This document shows positions 43,784 through 57,178 of a stretch of DNA of 64,000 nt, in pieces. Each line of letters begins with the position of its first letter. Within the stretch, counting starts at the first letter, position 1. The notes beneath the pieces are model-generated. The model was not told the origin of the DNA, did no database searches, and saw nothing but the letters and a program-made list of their open reading frames with translations. The translations under genes were made by a program, and so were the position numbers. Source of the DNA: Modestobacter sp. VKM Ac-2982. Its GTDB lineage: Bacteria > Actinomycetota > Actinomycetes > Mycobacteriales > Geodermatophilaceae. The stretch lies in contig NZ_JAPVBL010000003.1 of the NCBI RefSeq assembly GCF_026967935.1, forward strand, positions 62,001 through 126,000, written 5' to 3'.

Positions 43784-44127
43784 CCCCAGCCGAGGGCGTG
43801 CAGCTTCTCCTCGTCGATGCCGAAGTGGTGGGCGATCTCGTGGACGACGGTGATCGTGACCTCCTCGGCCACCTGCTCCTCGTCCTCGCAGATGTCGCAG
43901 ATCGCCTCGCGGTAGACCATGATCCGGTCCGGCAGCGCCCCCGAGTGGTCCCAGCCGCGCTCGGTGAGTGCGTAGCCCTCGTAGATCCCCAGCAGGTCCG
44001 GTTCCTCGGGGTTCCGGTCCTCGACCAGCACGACGACGTTGTCCAGCAGCGCCATCAGCTCCTCGGGCACCTCGTCCAGGGCGTCGGCGACGAGCTCCTC
44101 GAAGCGGCGGAGCGGGATCGCGTCCAT
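43780..44127 (-). CDS. Zincin-like metallopeptidase family protein
   Basis: A 115-residue protein with the zinc motif VVHEIAHHFGID (HExxH plus a downstream acidic residue), preceded by acidic helices and PDRIMVYREAICD. This is the small actinobacterial metallopeptidase family (DUF1025, minimal zincin), of unproven protease activity. ATG 44127 was chosen; the open frame extends 22 codons upstream into the guaB1 region without family sequence. It is transcribed after guaB1 (10-bp gap) and overlaps the GroES-like gene. Confidence 0.86.
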   Translation of the reverse strand: MDAIPLRRFEELVADALDEVPEELMALLDNVVVLVEDRNPEEPDLLGIYEGYALTERGWDHSGALPDRIMVYREAICDICEDEEQVAEEVTITVVHEIAHHFGIDEEKLHALGWG

Positions 44128-44137
44128 CAGTGCCGGT

Positions 44138-45601
<1,464 letters not shown>

Positions 45602-46111
45602 TCAGCGCCCGTCCCGGGCGTCGGCATCACCGCGCCAGCGGCGCAGCAAGGGCAGGCCGAACCAGTTGACGACCAGGATGACGAAGACCGCGGTGGACAC
45701 CGGCACCGATGCCCACGGGCCGAACAGGACGTCGGTGACCAGGAACACGACCGAGACCAGCGCGACACCGAGCAGCGCCAGTGCGGCCACCATCTGCCTG
45801 GTCGCCGTCTTGATGAGCAGCCCCTTGTCGTGCGGCTTCCCTCGGAGCCGGTGATAGGCGCCTTCCGCCAGGAGCAGGACGACGGCCAGTGCCGTCGAGA
45901 TGAAGGCCAGGAAGAAGACGCCCTGATTCCCTGGGCTCAACCGCGGGAAGCCCGAGGCGAACGGCACGGTGAGCAAGAAGGCCAACAGCACCGTCGCGCC
46001 GGGTATCACCACGCGCAGTTCCGACGTCAGCTCGGCGAGTTCCCGGTCCAGCCTCTCTTCATCGGGCTGCTGCGGATCTGGTCGACCATCACGATCGTTC
46101 AGCTGCCCCAT
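45602..46111 (-). CDS. DUF6328-like four-helix membrane protein
   Basis: A 169-residue protein. After a charged N-terminus (about 30 residues) it has four hydrophobic helices (ATVLLAFLLTVPFASGF, VFFLAFISTALAVVLLLAEG, MVAALALLGVALVSVVFLVT, VSTAVFVILVVNWFGLPLL) and a short basic tail. The ELRVVIPGATVLLAFLLTVPF segment is characteristic of DUF6328 proteins of Actinobacteria, whose function is not known. It starts at ATG 46111. Base composition is slightly less GC-rich than its neighbours. Confidence 0.75.
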   Translation of the reverse strand: MGQLNDRDGRPDPQQPDEERLDRELAELTSELRVVIPGATVLLAFLLTVPFASGFPRLSPGNQGVFFLAFISTALAVVLLLAEGAYHRLRGKPHDKGLLIKTATRQMVAALALLGVALVSVVFLVTDVLFGPWASVPVSTAVFVILVVNWFGLPLLRRWRGDADARDGR

Positions 46112-46230
46112 GCACGGCCGCTACCCCTCCGGTGTGGTCCAGCACGCATCCGTGGAGTGGAGCGGGCATGCACGTGCTGACGACGGACTCGTCCGGATCA
46201 GCGCCGCCGGCTGTCCGGTGGGTCACCGCG

Positions 46231-47706
46231 TCAGGTCCGGACGGCGACGAGCTGGTCACCGGAGACAGGTGCGTCCGGAAGGGGAGTCCCGCCGGCGAAG
46301 CCGACCCGGGGCATCGCCGTCCACACCGGTGCCCGGCGGGTGAGGGCGGCGACCAGGCCGCGCAGCCGGAACCAGGCGTGCACCTGGCGGTAGCCCACGT
46401 TCTCCAGCACCCCGGCGGCCAGCAGGGCGAGCACGTCCCGGCCCCGGCGGTAGCGGTGGAAGGTGAACTCCTCGACCGCGATCGTGGTCGTCGACAGCAG
46501 TGTCCCCAGCGCCAGCGCCAGGCCGACCATCAGCAGCGCCGTGCCCGGGTCGAGCAGGCCCAGGCCCGCCGACAGGGCCACCGAGGCCAGCCCCACGACC
46601 TCGACCACCGGGCCGAGCAGCTCGAAGAGCAGGAAGAACGGCAGCGCGACCGTCCCCACGACGCCGTAGCGGGGGTTGCCCATCATCCGGCGGTGCTTCC
46701 ACAGCAGCTGCCCCAGGCCGTGCGCCCAGCGCGTGCGCTGCCGGCCCAGCACCTGCCACGTCTCGGGCACCTCGGTCCAGCAGACCGGCTCCGGCACGAA
46801 GACGACGCGGTGCGGACGGCGCTCGCGGCGGAGCTTCTCCTGCAGGGTGACGACCAGCTCGGCGTCCTCGGCCAGCGACCGCGGGTCCAGGCCGCCGATC
46901 TCGATGAGCAGGTCACGCCGGAACAGCCCGAAGGCCCCGGAGATGATCAGCAGCGCGTTGGCGTCGGCCCAGCCGGTGCGCCCCAGCAGGAACGAGCGCA
47001 GGTACTCCACGGCCTGGATCCGCACCAGCCAGTTCCGCGACAGCCGCGGCTCGAGCACGGTGCCCCGGTCGGTGAGCGCCCCGTTGGCGGTCCGGATCAC
47101 GCCACCGGTGGCGACGACCTGGCCCGGGTCCTCCACGAACGGCCGGGCCACCCGGAGCAGGGCGTCGGACTCGAGCAGGGAATCGCCGTCGACCATGCAC
47201 ACCAGCGGGTGCCGGGCCAGGTTGAGGGCGGCGTTGACGGCGTCGGACCGCCGCCCGACGCTGGTCTTGCGGATCACCGTCAGCGGGTCGCCGGTGGTGG
47301 CGCGGTGCACGGAGAGGACCTCGCCGTCCACCCGCAGCGCCGCCGTCGGGTGGGGGACCACCTCACGGAGGGCGTACCGGTCGGCCACCAGCTGGAAGGT
47401 CCGGTCGGTCGAGCCGTCGTCGACCAGCACCACCTCCAGGGCGGGGTATCGCTGGCCGAGCGCGGCGGCGAGGGTGTCCAGGACGCCGGCCTCCTCGTCG
47501 TGCGCGGGCACCAGCACGGAGACGGCCGGGGTCAGCGGGCTGGCGAAGATCTCGTCGTGTCCCTCGGCGCCCTTCCAGCGGCGACCGGCCGCCACCCGCC
47601 GGGCACCAGCGAGCACGAGCAGCAGCATCGTGAGGTCGAGGACGACGACGTAGCCGAAGACCGTCCAGTTCAGGGCCAGGACGACGTCGGTGGCCAGCTC
47701 TCTCAT
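46231..47706 (-). CDS. Membrane glycosyltransferase, family 2 (processive type)
   Basis: A 491-residue GT2 enzyme. One N-terminal helix, then the catalytic domain: SVLVPAHDEEAGVL, EVVLVDDGSTDRT, MVDGDSLL (metal DxD), EDAEL, and QRTRW (QxxRW), the set found in processive synthases such as PgaC and cellulose or hyaluronan synthases. Three to four C-terminal helices follow. It probably polymerises and exports a polysaccharide. ATG 47706 overlaps the HEAT gene stop (ATGA). As third gene behind a response regulator it is likely under signal control. Confidence 0.9.
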   Translation of the reverse strand: MRELATDVVLALNWTVFGYVVVLDLTMLLLVLAGARRVAAGRRWKGAEGHDEIFASPLTPAVSVLVPAHDEEAGVLDTLAAALGQRYPALEVVLVDDGSTDRTFQLVADRYALREVVPHPTAALRVDGEVLSVHRATTGDPLTVIRKTSVGRRSDAVNAALNLARHPLVCMVDGDSLLESDALLRVARPFVEDPGQVVATGGVIRTANGALTDRGTVLEPRLSRNWLVRIQAVEYLRSFLLGRTGWADANALLIISGAFGLFRRDLLIEIGGLDPRSLAEDAELVVTLQEKLRRERRPHRVVFVPEPVCWTEVPETWQVLGRQRTRWAHGLGQLLWKHRRMMGNPRYGVVGTVALPFFLLFELLGPVVEVVGLASVALSAGLGLLDPGTALLMVGLALALGTLLSTTTIAVEEFTFHRYRRGRDVLALLAAGVLENVGYRQVHAWFRLRGLVAALTRRAPVWTAMPRVGFAGGTPLPDAPVSGDQLVAVRT

Positions 47707-48782
47707 CGGGACGTCACCGGCCGGCGCCACTGCCGTGCGGTCGCGACCGCGTCGAGCGCGGCCAGCGCGGCCCGGCCCGCCGGGCTGGTGCCGACGGCCA
47801 GCACGCGGAGCCGGCCGCGGCCCTCGTCGCCGATGGCGGCCAGCGCGTCGGCGCAGGCCGCGCGCACGCCGGGGTCGGTGGCGTGCAGCCCGGAGACGAG
47901 CGGGGTGGTCCCGGCGGGGTCGCCGATCCGGCCGAGGGCCTCGGCGGCGACGCGCTGCAGCGCGGGCACCGGGCCGGTCGCGAGCAGCTGGGTGAGCTCT
48001 GCGGTGGCCTGCGGGGAGCCGATCCGGCCCAGCGCAGCGGCGGCCGCCCGCCGCACCTCCGTGGGCTGCCAGCGGTCCCGGAGCAGGGCCAGCAGGCCGG
48101 GCGTGGCGAGGGGGTCGCCGTGCACGCCCAGCACCTCGGCGGCCAGCGCCCGGGCGGGTGCGCTGCCCTCGGTGAGGGCGGTGCGCAGCGCGGGCAGGAC
48201 GGGGGTGCCGAGGTCCAGCAGGGCCATGCCGACGACGCCGACCGGCAGGGCCCGGGGACCGGCCAGGGAGACCAGCAGCGGGGTCACCGACGCCGGGTCA
48301 CCGGCCTTGCCGAGGGCGCGGGCAGCGGCGCTGCGGACGTCGGCCGACCGGTCGGTCAGGCACGCCGCGAGGGCCGGGGTGTGGTCGGTGGCGGCGGCCG
48401 AGCCCAGGAGCGTCGCGGCCCGTCCCCGCCGCCACGCGGCGCGTGCGGTGAGGTCGGCGGCGGCGCGGTCGACGACCCCGCGGGCGGCCAGCACCCGCTG
48501 CAGGGCGCGCCGGTCGCTGCCGCGCAGCTGCGGCAGCAGGTCGAGCACGAGCTCGTCGAGGAGGGCGGGGGCGGAGGTGACGTGCGGGCCGGGCGCCGGG
48601 TCGTCCCCGTCGTCGTCCAGCAGCGCGTGCACGGTGGGCATCAGCTCGGCCCGGCGCCGCGCGTCGCGGGCCTGGGTGCGGGTCCGCTGCCGGTGCTGGA
48701 GCCCGACGGCGAGCAGGAGCACGACGACCAGCCCGGCCAGCACCACGCCCAGCGCCAGGGCGACGCCGGCGACGGTGGTCAC
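47703..48782 (-). CDS. Membrane-anchored HEAT-repeat protein
   Basis: A 359-residue protein: an N-terminal helix (VALALGVVLAGLVVVLLLAVG), a basic juxtamembrane region, then about seven HEAT-type repeats (RSADVRSAAARALGKAGDPA, PTEVRRAAAAALGRIGSPQA, ALQRVAAEALGRIGDPAG). It resembles no enzyme; HEAT arrays bind proteins. It is encoded between, and overlaps by 4 bp on both sides, a single-domain response regulator and a processive glycosyltransferase. It could be the adaptor that transmits the regulator state to the synthase at the membrane, which is inference. Confidence 0.82.
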   Translation of the reverse strand: MTTVAGVALALGVVLAGLVVVLLLAVGLQHRQRTRTQARDARRRAELMPTVHALLDDDGDDPAPGPHVTSAPALLDELVLDLLPQLRGSDRRALQRVLAARGVVDRAAADLTARAAWRRGRAATLLGSAAATDHTPALAACLTDRSADVRSAAARALGKAGDPASVTPLLVSLAGPRALPVGVVGMALLDLGTPVLPALRTALTEGSAPARALAAEVLGVHGDPLATPGLLALLRDRWQPTEVRRAAAAALGRIGSPQATAELTQLLATGPVPALQRVAAEALGRIGDPAGTTPLVSGLHATDPGVRAACADALAAIGDEGRGRLRVLAVGTSPAGRAALAALDAVATARQWRRPVTSR

Positions 48783-49165
48783 ACCGGGACGCTGCCCGCC
48801 GGCAGGGCGGCGGTGACCCGGCTGACCAGCTCACGGGTGCTGAACGGCTTGGTGACGAAGTCGGTGGCGCCGGCGGCGAAACCGCGCTCCAGGTCGGGCT
48901 CCTGCGCCTTGGCGGTCAGCAGCAGGACCGGGGTGCCGGCCAGGGCGGGGTCCGGGTCCTCGCGGACGGCCCGGCAGACCTCCAGCCCGTTCATCCGCGG
49001 CATCATCCAGTCGAGCACGACCAGGTCCGGGCGGAGCTCCCGGATCGCGGCCAGGCCCGCCTCGCCGTCGGTCTCGACGGTGATGCGCAGGCCGAGCCGG
49101 CTCAGCCGGAAGGCCACGAGGTCGGCGATGACGGGGTCGTCGTCGACGACCAGGACGTGGGTCAT
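48779..49165 (-). CDS. Single-domain response regulator
   Basis: A 128-residue stand-alone receiver: VLVVDDDPVIADLV (acidic pocket), the phosphoacceptor Asp in DLVVLDWMMPRMNG, Thr in LLLTAKA and Lys in FVTKPFS. No output domain, so it works by protein contact, as CheY does. It starts at ATG 49165 and leads the regulator-HEAT-glycosyltransferase operon, whose genes overlap by 4 bp. The hybrid kinase gene is divergent 111 bp away and is the likely phosphate donor via its HPt domain. Confidence 0.93.
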   Translation of the reverse strand: MTHVLVVDDDPVIADLVAFRLSRLGLRITVETDGEAGLAAIRELRPDLVVLDWMMPRMNGLEVCRAVREDPDPALAGTPVLLLTAKAQEPDLERGFAAGATDFVTKPFSTRELVSRVTAALPAGSVPV

Positions 49166-49276
49166 GGGGCTCCGATCAGCAGGGGAGGGTGCGTCGCTCC
49201 ATCGGCAGGTCGGCCGACCGGCTGAAGCCCCACCGCCCGCCTCAAGGAACGGACGCCGCCGGTCGATCTCAGGAGG

Positions 49277-52072
<2,796 letters not shown>

Positions 52073-52085
52073 CCCCGAGCGCGCA

Positions 52086-52147
52086 AGGCACAGGAGGCTT
52101 TGCACCCGGTTTCACAGCCGAAACCGGGCGGAGAGCCTCCTGTGCCT
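52086..52147. terminator. Nested hairpin between the hybrid kinase gene and serS
   Basis: A perfect 14-bp outer stem (52086-52099 with 52134-52147) encloses a second 9-bp stem (52105-52113 with 52120-52128) with an ACAGCC loop. It starts 13 bp after the kinase stop and probably terminates it. The long, nested, symmetrical form is also what a dispersed palindromic repeat looks like. Confidence 0.65.
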
Positions 52148-52178
52148 GGAGGGGCGGGGTCGCGGCGGCCACGGCACC

Positions 52179-52184
52179 TACGAT
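52179..52184 (+). promoter_or_regulatory. -10 box of serS, probable leaderless promoter
   Basis: TACGAT lies 6 nt before the GTG start at 52191. I see no T-box elements in the short leader. Confidence 0.6.
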
Positions 52185-52190
52185 CAGGCG

Positions 52191-53495
52191 GTGATCGACC
52201 TGCGCCTCGTCCGCGAGAACCCCGACCTCGTCCGCGCCAGTCAGCGTGCCCGGGGTGCCGACGAGTCGCTGGTCGACGCGCTCCTGGCCGCCGACGCCGA
52301 GCGCCGGGCCGCGGTCAAGGCCGCCGACGACCTGCGCGGGGAGCAGAAGGCGGCCTCCCAGGCGGTCAGGAAGGCGAGCCCGGAGGAGCGTCCCGCCGTC
52401 CTGGAGCGGGCGAAGGCGCTGGCCGCGCAGGTGAAGCAGGCCGAGGAGGCCGAGCGCACCGCCGACGCGGCGCTGCACGCGCTGCACCTGCGGATCCCCA
52501 ACGTCGTCCACCCCGACGTGCCCCCGGGCGGCGAGGACGACGCCGTGGAGATCCGGACCGTCGGCGAGCTGCCCGCCTACGACTTCGAGGTGCGCGACCA
52601 CCTGCAGATCGGCGAGGCCCTCGGCGCCATCGACATGGAGCGGGGCGCGAAGGTCTCCGGCGCCCGCTTCTACTTCCTGACCGGCCCCGGCGCGCTGCTG
52701 GAGTTCGCCCTCGCCCAGCTGGCGATCACCCGGGCGGTGGCCGCCGGGTTCATCCCGGTGATCGCCCCGGCCCTGGTCAAGCCCGAGGCCATGGAGGGCA
52801 CCGGCTTCACCGGCGAGCACGACGAGGAGATCTACCGGGTCGAGCGCGACGACCTGTACCTGGTCGGCACCTCGGAGGTCGCACTGGCCGGCATGCACGC
52901 GCGTGAGGTGCTCGACCTCTCCGCTGGGCCGCGCCGCTACGCCGGCTGGTCCTCCTGCTTCCGCCGCGAGGCTGGCTCCTACGGCAAGGACACCCGCGGC
53001 ATCATCCGGGTGCACTGGTTCGACAAGGTCGAGATGTTCAGCTTCTGCGCCCCCGAGGAGGCCGAGGCCGAGCACCGCCGGCTGCTGCAGTGGGAGGAGG
53101 AGTTCCTCCAGCTCCTCGAGCTGCCCTACCGGGTGGTCGACATCGCCGCCGGCGACCTGGGCACCAGCGCCGCCCGCAAGTTCGACATCGAGGCGTGGTT
53201 CCCCAGCCAGGGCGCCTACCGCGAGCTGACCAGCACCTCGGACTGCACCACCTTCCAGTCCCGGCGGCTGGCCATCCGCAGCCGGGACGCCGACGGGAAG
53301 CCGCAGCCGGTGGCCACGCTGAACGGCACGCTCTGCGCGATCGCCCGCACCATCGCCTGCCTGCTCGAGGTGCACCAGCGGGCCGACGGCTCGGTGCACG
53401 TGCCCGCGGCGCTGCGCCCCTGGCTGGGCGGCCACGAGGTGCTCACCCCGGGCATGTCCCTGACCGCCGTCGCGGCGCCCGGCCTCCCCGCATGA
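52191..53495 (+). CDS. serS: Seryl-tRNA synthetase
   Basis: A 434-residue class II synthetase that charges tRNA-Ser (and tRNA-Sec where present). The N-terminal 100 residues form the long antiparallel coiled-coil arm ([20 protein letters not shown]). The catalytic core has [10 protein letters not shown], motif 2 [19 protein letters not shown], and motif 3 [17 protein letters not shown]. Full family length. First gene of a serS-HAD-HAD operon with 4- and 8-bp overlaps. Confidence 0.97.
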   Translation: MIDLRLVRENPDLVRASQRARGADESLVDALLAADAERRAAVKAADDLRGEQKAASQAVRKASPEERPAVLERAKALAAQVKQAEEAERTADAALHALHLRIPNVVHPDVPPGGEDDAVEIRTVGELPAYDFEVRDHLQIGEALGAIDMERGAKVSGARFYFLTGPGALLEFALAQLAITRAVAAGFIPVIAPALVKPEAMEGTGFTGEHDEEIYRVERDDLYLVGTSEVALAGMHAREVLDLSAGPRRYAGWSSCFRREAGSYGKDTRGIIRVHWFDKVEMFSFCAPEEAEAEHRRLLQWEEEFLQLLELPYRVVDIAAGDLGTSAARKFDIEAWFPSQGAYRELTSTSDCTTFQSRRLAIRSRDADGKPQPVATLNGTLCAIARTIACLLEVHQRADGSVHVPAALRPWLGGHEVLTPGMSLTAVAAPGLPA

Positions 53496-54445
53496 CCGTC
53501 CACCAGCCGGCCGGGGGCGGCCTGACCGCCCCGGCCGCGGCCGTCCACGCGGCCGAGGTCGTCGACCTGGGCGACCTGGGCGCCCGGCTCGGCGCCTGGC
53601 GGCCGAAACTGGTGGTCAGCGACCTGGACGGCACGCTGCTCGGCTCGGCCGGGGAGGTCAGCCCCCGCACCGCCGCGGCCATCGCCGCCTGCCGGGGCGC
53701 GGGCCTCCCGGTCGTCGGTGCCACCGGCCGCGGCCCGCGCCTGCTGGAGAGCGTCCGCGCCGCGCTGGGCGGCCAGGGCATCGCCGTCCTGGCGCAGGGT
53801 GGGTACGTCGTCCGGTTCGGCCGGGACGGCGCCGCGGACGAGGTGCTCCGCACCGTCGGCATGCCCCGCGACGTCGCCACCGAGGTCATCGCCGCGATCG
53901 AGGAGGTGGCCGGCGAGCTGATCGTGGCGGTGGAGGACGCGGCCGAGCAGGCCGAGGCGCTGCGCCCGCTGCGCGTCCAGCACGGCTTCGACTGGCCCTA
54001 CCCCGAACCGGCGCACCTGCTGCCCCGGCACCAGGTGCTGCCGGTCGGTGCGGTGCTCAAGGTCTTCCTGCGCTCCTCCCGGCTGGGCGAGGACGAGCTG
54101 GTCGCGCTGGCCCGCTCGGTCGTCGACCCGGCGGTCGCCGAGCTCACCCACGCCGGCCTGGGGTTCATCGAGGTGCTGCCGCCGGGGGTCACCAAGGCCA
54201 CCGGGCTGGCCGTCGTCCTGGACCAGGTGGGCGTCGGATTCGGCGACGTGCTGGTCTTCGGCGACATGCCCAACGACCTGCCGATGATCGAGGCGGTCAG
54301 CGCGGCCGGGGGCCGGGCGGTCGCCGTCGCGAACGCCCACCCCGCCGTCCGGGCCGCCGCCGGGGACCGCACCAGCGGACACGACGCCGACGGCGTCGCC
54401 CGCTACCTCGAGGCCGTGCTCGCACTGGGGGAGACAGATGTCTGA
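53492..54445 (+). CDS. HAD-superfamily (Cof/IIB type) hydrolase
   Basis: A 317-residue phosphatase-like protein. A 40-residue N-terminal extension precedes motif [12 protein letters not shown] (nucleophile and acid-base Asp); GATGRGPR gives motif II, a IIB cap domain follows, then [10 protein letters not shown] (motif III Lys) and [12 protein letters not shown] (motif IV). Cof-type enzymes dephosphorylate sugar phosphates and cofactors. The ATG overlaps the serS stop. It is paralogous to the next gene. Confidence 0.9.
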   Translation: MTVHQPAGGGLTAPAAAVHAAEVVDLGDLGARLGAWRPKLVVSDLDGTLLGSAGEVSPRTAAAIAACRGAGLPVVGATGRGPRLLESVRAALGGQGIAVLAQGGYVVRFGRDGAADEVLRTVGMPRDVATEVIAAIEEVAGELIVAVEDAAEQAEALRPLRVQHGFDWPYPEPAHLLPRHQVLPVGAVLKVFLRSSRLGEDELVALARSVVDPAVAELTHAGLGFIEVLPPGVTKATGLAVVLDQVGVGFGDVLVFGDMPNDLPMIEAVSAAGGRAVAVANAHPAVRAAAGDRTSGHDADGVARYLEAVLALGETDV

Positions 54446-55247
54446 CTGGCGCCCGAAGCTCATCGTGAGCGATCTCGACGGCACGCTGCTGCGCAGCGAC
54501 GAGACGATCAGCGACGCGACCCTGGCCGAGCTGCGGCGCTGGGCCGACGAGGGCGTGCCGCTGGTGCTGGCCACCGGCCGCCCACCCCGCTGGATGCTCG
54601 GGGTGCGGGACCGCCTCGGCGGCGGCACCGCGATCTGCTGCAACGGTGCGGTGCTGCTGGACCTCGGGGAGTTCCGGGTGCTCGAGGAGCACCCGGTGCC
54701 GCCGGAGGTGCTCCGGCAGATCACCGGACGGCTCCGCGAACACCAGCCCGACACCTGGTTCGCGGTCGAGTACGGCGACCAGTTCCGGCACGAGCCCGTC
54801 TACCAGCCGCGCTGGGACCGGGACGCCCCCGGGGTCGCCGTGGCCACCCTGGCCGAGATGGTCGCCCAGCCGGTGGCCAAGCTGCTCGCCCGGCACGAGC
54901 GGATGGGCCGCGACGAGTTCGTCGCCCTGGTCGCCGAGATCGTGGGGGACACCGCCACGGTCACCAACTCCTCGTCGGATGCGATGGCCGAGATCTCCGC
55001 CGTCGGGATCACCAAGGCCACCGGCCTGGCCCGGCTCACCGCCGAACGCGGGCTGACGGCGGCCGACGTCGTCTACTTCGGCGACATGCCCAACGACCTG
55101 GCCGCCTTCGACTGGGTCCGGGAGGGCGGCGGCCGGGCCGTGGCGATGGCGCACGCCCACCCGGACGTGCTGGCGGCGGCCACCGACGTGACCGACTCGA
55201 ACGACGCCGAGGGCGTGGCGATGCTGCTGGCCTCCCTGCGCGCCTGA
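54438..55247 (+). CDS. HAD-superfamily (Cof/IIB type) hydrolase
   Basis: A 269-residue relative of the preceding gene without the N-terminal extension. Motif [12 protein letters not shown], motif II LATGRPP, a IIB cap with CCNGAVLLDLGEF, motif III TKATGLARL and motif [14 protein letters not shown] are all present. Its start overlaps the previous gene by 8 bp. The serS-HAD-HAD arrangement suggests co-expression, but a functional tie to tRNA charging is not evident. Confidence 0.91.
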   Translation: MSDWRPKLIVSDLDGTLLRSDETISDATLAELRRWADEGVPLVLATGRPPRWMLGVRDRLGGGTAICCNGAVLLDLGEFRVLEEHPVPPEVLRQITGRLREHQPDTWFAVEYGDQFRHEPVYQPRWDRDAPGVAVATLAEMVAQPVAKLLARHERMGRDEFVALVAEIVGDTATVTNSSSDAMAEISAVGITKATGLARLTAERGLTAADVVYFGDMPNDLAAFDWVREGGGRAVAMAHAHPDVLAAATDVTDSNDAEGVAMLLASLRA

Positions 55248-55291
55248 CCGGTCCATCAACGGACTGAGCCGTTCCGTTACCGGATCTCAGG

Positions 55292-55319
55292 TGGAGTCGT
55301 CCGTCCGTGGTGCCGATCC
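55292..55319 (+). promoter_or_regulatory. Possible sigma-28 (FliA-like) promoter of the first chemoreceptor gene
   Basis: GCCGATCC (55312-55319) matches the FliA -10 (GCCGATAA) at six of eight positions. The -35 region (TGGAGTCG, 55292-55299) is a weak match, 12 nt upstream. The parallel with the better site at 57104-57130 is the main support. Confidence 0.4.
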
Positions 55320-55366
55320 CATGGGCGAGGGGCGCGTCGGTGCGCCCGAGCGACGAGAGGCACTCC

Positions 55367-57010
55367 ATGGACGCGATGAACGACCACGCCCCCGCCACAC
55401 ATGCTCCTGACCCGGCAGATGAGCCCGGGCGCAACCCGCTGGCCCGGCTCGGACTGCGCGGCAGGCTGCTCGCGGCCTTCCTCACCGTCACCCTGATGAC
55501 CCTCGTCGTCGGCGGCCTCGGCATCTCGCGGATGGCAGCGCTCAGCCACCAGGCGGAGGTGGTCTACGAGGAGGGCGCCGTCCCGCTCCGGGACATCCTG
55601 CTGCTCCGGTCCACCTACTGGCAGTACCAGGCGACCATCTCCCGGTCCACGGGTGCGGGCCTCTCGCCGGAGATCGTGCAGGCGCTGCAGGAGCAGACGG
55701 TGACCATCCGGGAGACGCTGGACGGGCTGCGCGCCGACCTGGAGGAGGTGGCCCTCCGCCCGGCCACCGAGGCCGCGTTCCAGGACTTCCAGGCCGCGAT
55801 CACGCTGTTCGACGACACCAGCGCGCAGATGGCCGAGATCGGGGCTGCCGGCGGCGACCCGATGTCCGTGCTGCCCACGCTGATCGAGGCCGAGACCAAC
55901 GCCATCGATGCGCTCACGGCAGCCAGCGACGCGCAGATCACCGCCACCGAGGCCACCGTGCAGGAGGCCCGCGACGCCTACGCCGGCGCGCGCACCCTGA
56001 CCGTCCTGGGGATCGCGGTCGGCCTGGCCGTCTCGCTCGCGCTCGCCGTCCTGATGGCCCGCAGCGTCACCCGCCCGGTCCAGCGGATCCGGGAGACCCT
56101 GGAGCAGGTCGCCGGCGGCGACCTGCGGGTGCGCGCCGGCCGGACCGGTGGTGCCGAGCTGGGTCAGGTCGCGGAGTCCCTCGACGAGACGCTCGACGCG
56201 CTCGGCGGCGTGCTCAGCCTGGTCAACGACTCGGCCGGGCGGCTGGCCGCGGCGTCGCTGCAGCTGAACGCCGGCGCGGAGGCGATGGCCAGCAACGCGC
56301 GCAACGCTGCGGGTCAGGCCGACGTGGTGGTGGCATCGGCCGGTGAGGTGGCCTCCAGCGTGGACACGGTGTCGACCGGGTCGCAGCAGATGGAGGCGGC
56401 GATCCGGGAGATCTCGCAGAACGCCAGCGAGGCCAGCCGGGTGGCCGGTCAGGCGGTGAACGTCGCGGAGAACACGACGCGGACGGTCGGGAAGCTGGGT
56501 GACTCCTCGCAGGAGATCGCCACGGTGGTGAAGCTCATCAACGGGATCGCCGAGCAGACCAACCTGCTGGCGCTCAACGCCACGATCGAGGCGGCGCGGG
56601 CCGGTGAGGCGGGCAAGGGCTTCGCGGTGGTCGCCAGTGAGGTCAAGGAGCTGGCGCAGGAGACCGCCCGGGCGACCGAGGACATCTCCCGTCGGGTGGA
56701 GGCGATCCAGGGTGACACCGCCGGTGCGGTGGAGGCGATCGGCGAGATCAGCAACGTGATCGGTCAGATCAACGACTTCCAGGCCACCATCGCCGCGGCG
56801 GTGGAGGAGCAGACCGCGACCACCAACGAGATGAACCGCAACGTCGCCGAGGCGGCGAGCAGCTCGCGGAGCATCGCCACCGCGATCTCCGGGCTGGCGG
56901 CCGGCACGGCGGAGACCAACCAGCGGGTCGCGGAGGCCCAGCAGTCGGCGGCCGAGCTGTCCCGGATGAGCGACGAGCTGCAGGACGCCGTCAGCCGGTT
57001 CACCGTCTGA
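55367..57010 (+). CDS. Methyl-accepting chemotaxis protein
   Basis: A 547-residue chemoreceptor. TM1 (LLAAFLTVTLMTLVVGGLGI), an external four-helix-bundle sensor, TM2 (LGIAVGLAVSLALAVLMA, about 210-228), HAMP domain (RPVQRIRETLEQVAGGDLRV), then the signalling domain with the hairpin tip INGIAEQTNLLALNATIEAA that binds CheW/CheA. ATG 55367 was chosen for the GAGAGG at 55355-55360; the open frame starts at 55307. It directs motility; the ligand is unknown. The signalling half is nearly identical to the next gene. Confidence 0.93.
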   Translation: MDAMNDHAPATHAPDPADEPGRNPLARLGLRGRLLAAFLTVTLMTLVVGGLGISRMAALSHQAEVVYEEGAVPLRDILLLRSTYWQYQATISRSTGAGLSPEIVQALQEQTVTIRETLDGLRADLEEVALRPATEAAFQDFQAAITLFDDTSAQMAEIGAAGGDPMSVLPTLIEAETNAIDALTAASDAQITATEATVQEARDAYAGARTLTVLGIAVGLAVSLALAVLMARSVTRPVQRIRETLEQVAGGDLRVRAGRTGGAELGQVAESLDETLDALGGVLSLVNDSAGRLAAASLQLNAGAEAMASNARNAAGQADVVVASAGEVASSVDTVSTGSQQMEAAIREISQNASEASRVAGQAVNVAENTTRTVGKLGDSSQEIATVVKLINGIAEQTNLLALNATIEAARAGEAGKGFAVVASEVKELAQETARATEDISRRVEAIQGDTAGAVEAIGEISNVIGQINDFQATIAAAVEEQTATTNEMNRNVAEAASSSRSIATAISGLAAGTAETNQRVAEAQQSAAELSRMSDELQDAVSRFTV

Positions 57011-57026
57011 GGCAGTCCCGACCCGG

Positions 57027-57062
57027 CGGCGCCGGTCACCGCAGTCGCGGTGGCCGGCGCCG
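57027..57062 (+). terminator. Terminator between the chemoreceptor genes
   Basis: A 16-bp stem (57027-57042 with 57047-57062, one T-G wobble) closes an AGTC loop 17 bp after the first chemoreceptor stop. Confidence 0.75.
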
Positions 57063-57103
57063 TCGTCGTCCCACCCCGTGACGGCAGTCGCGCGGCACGC
57101 GGG

Positions 57104-57130
57104 TCAAGAACTCCCTACGGCTGCCGATCT
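57104..57130 (+). promoter_or_regulatory. Sigma-28 (FliA-like) promoter of the second chemoreceptor gene
   Basis: TCAAGAAC (57104-57111), exactly 11 nt, then GCCGATCT (57123-57130): the spacing and sequence fit the flagellar sigma consensus TAAAGTTT-N11-GCCGATAA, with a strong -10. It lies about 48 bp before the start codon. Confidence 0.7.
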
Positions 57131-57178
57131 CATCGCTGGTGGGCCGCACGGGCGCGCCCGTGGGCAGAAGAGGGACAG

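Noticed and set aside
52073-52190. Possible T-box leader of serS
   Set aside because: No T-box sequence or specifier loop is visible, and the -10 box suggests a leaderless transcript. The hairpins look like a terminator or repeat.
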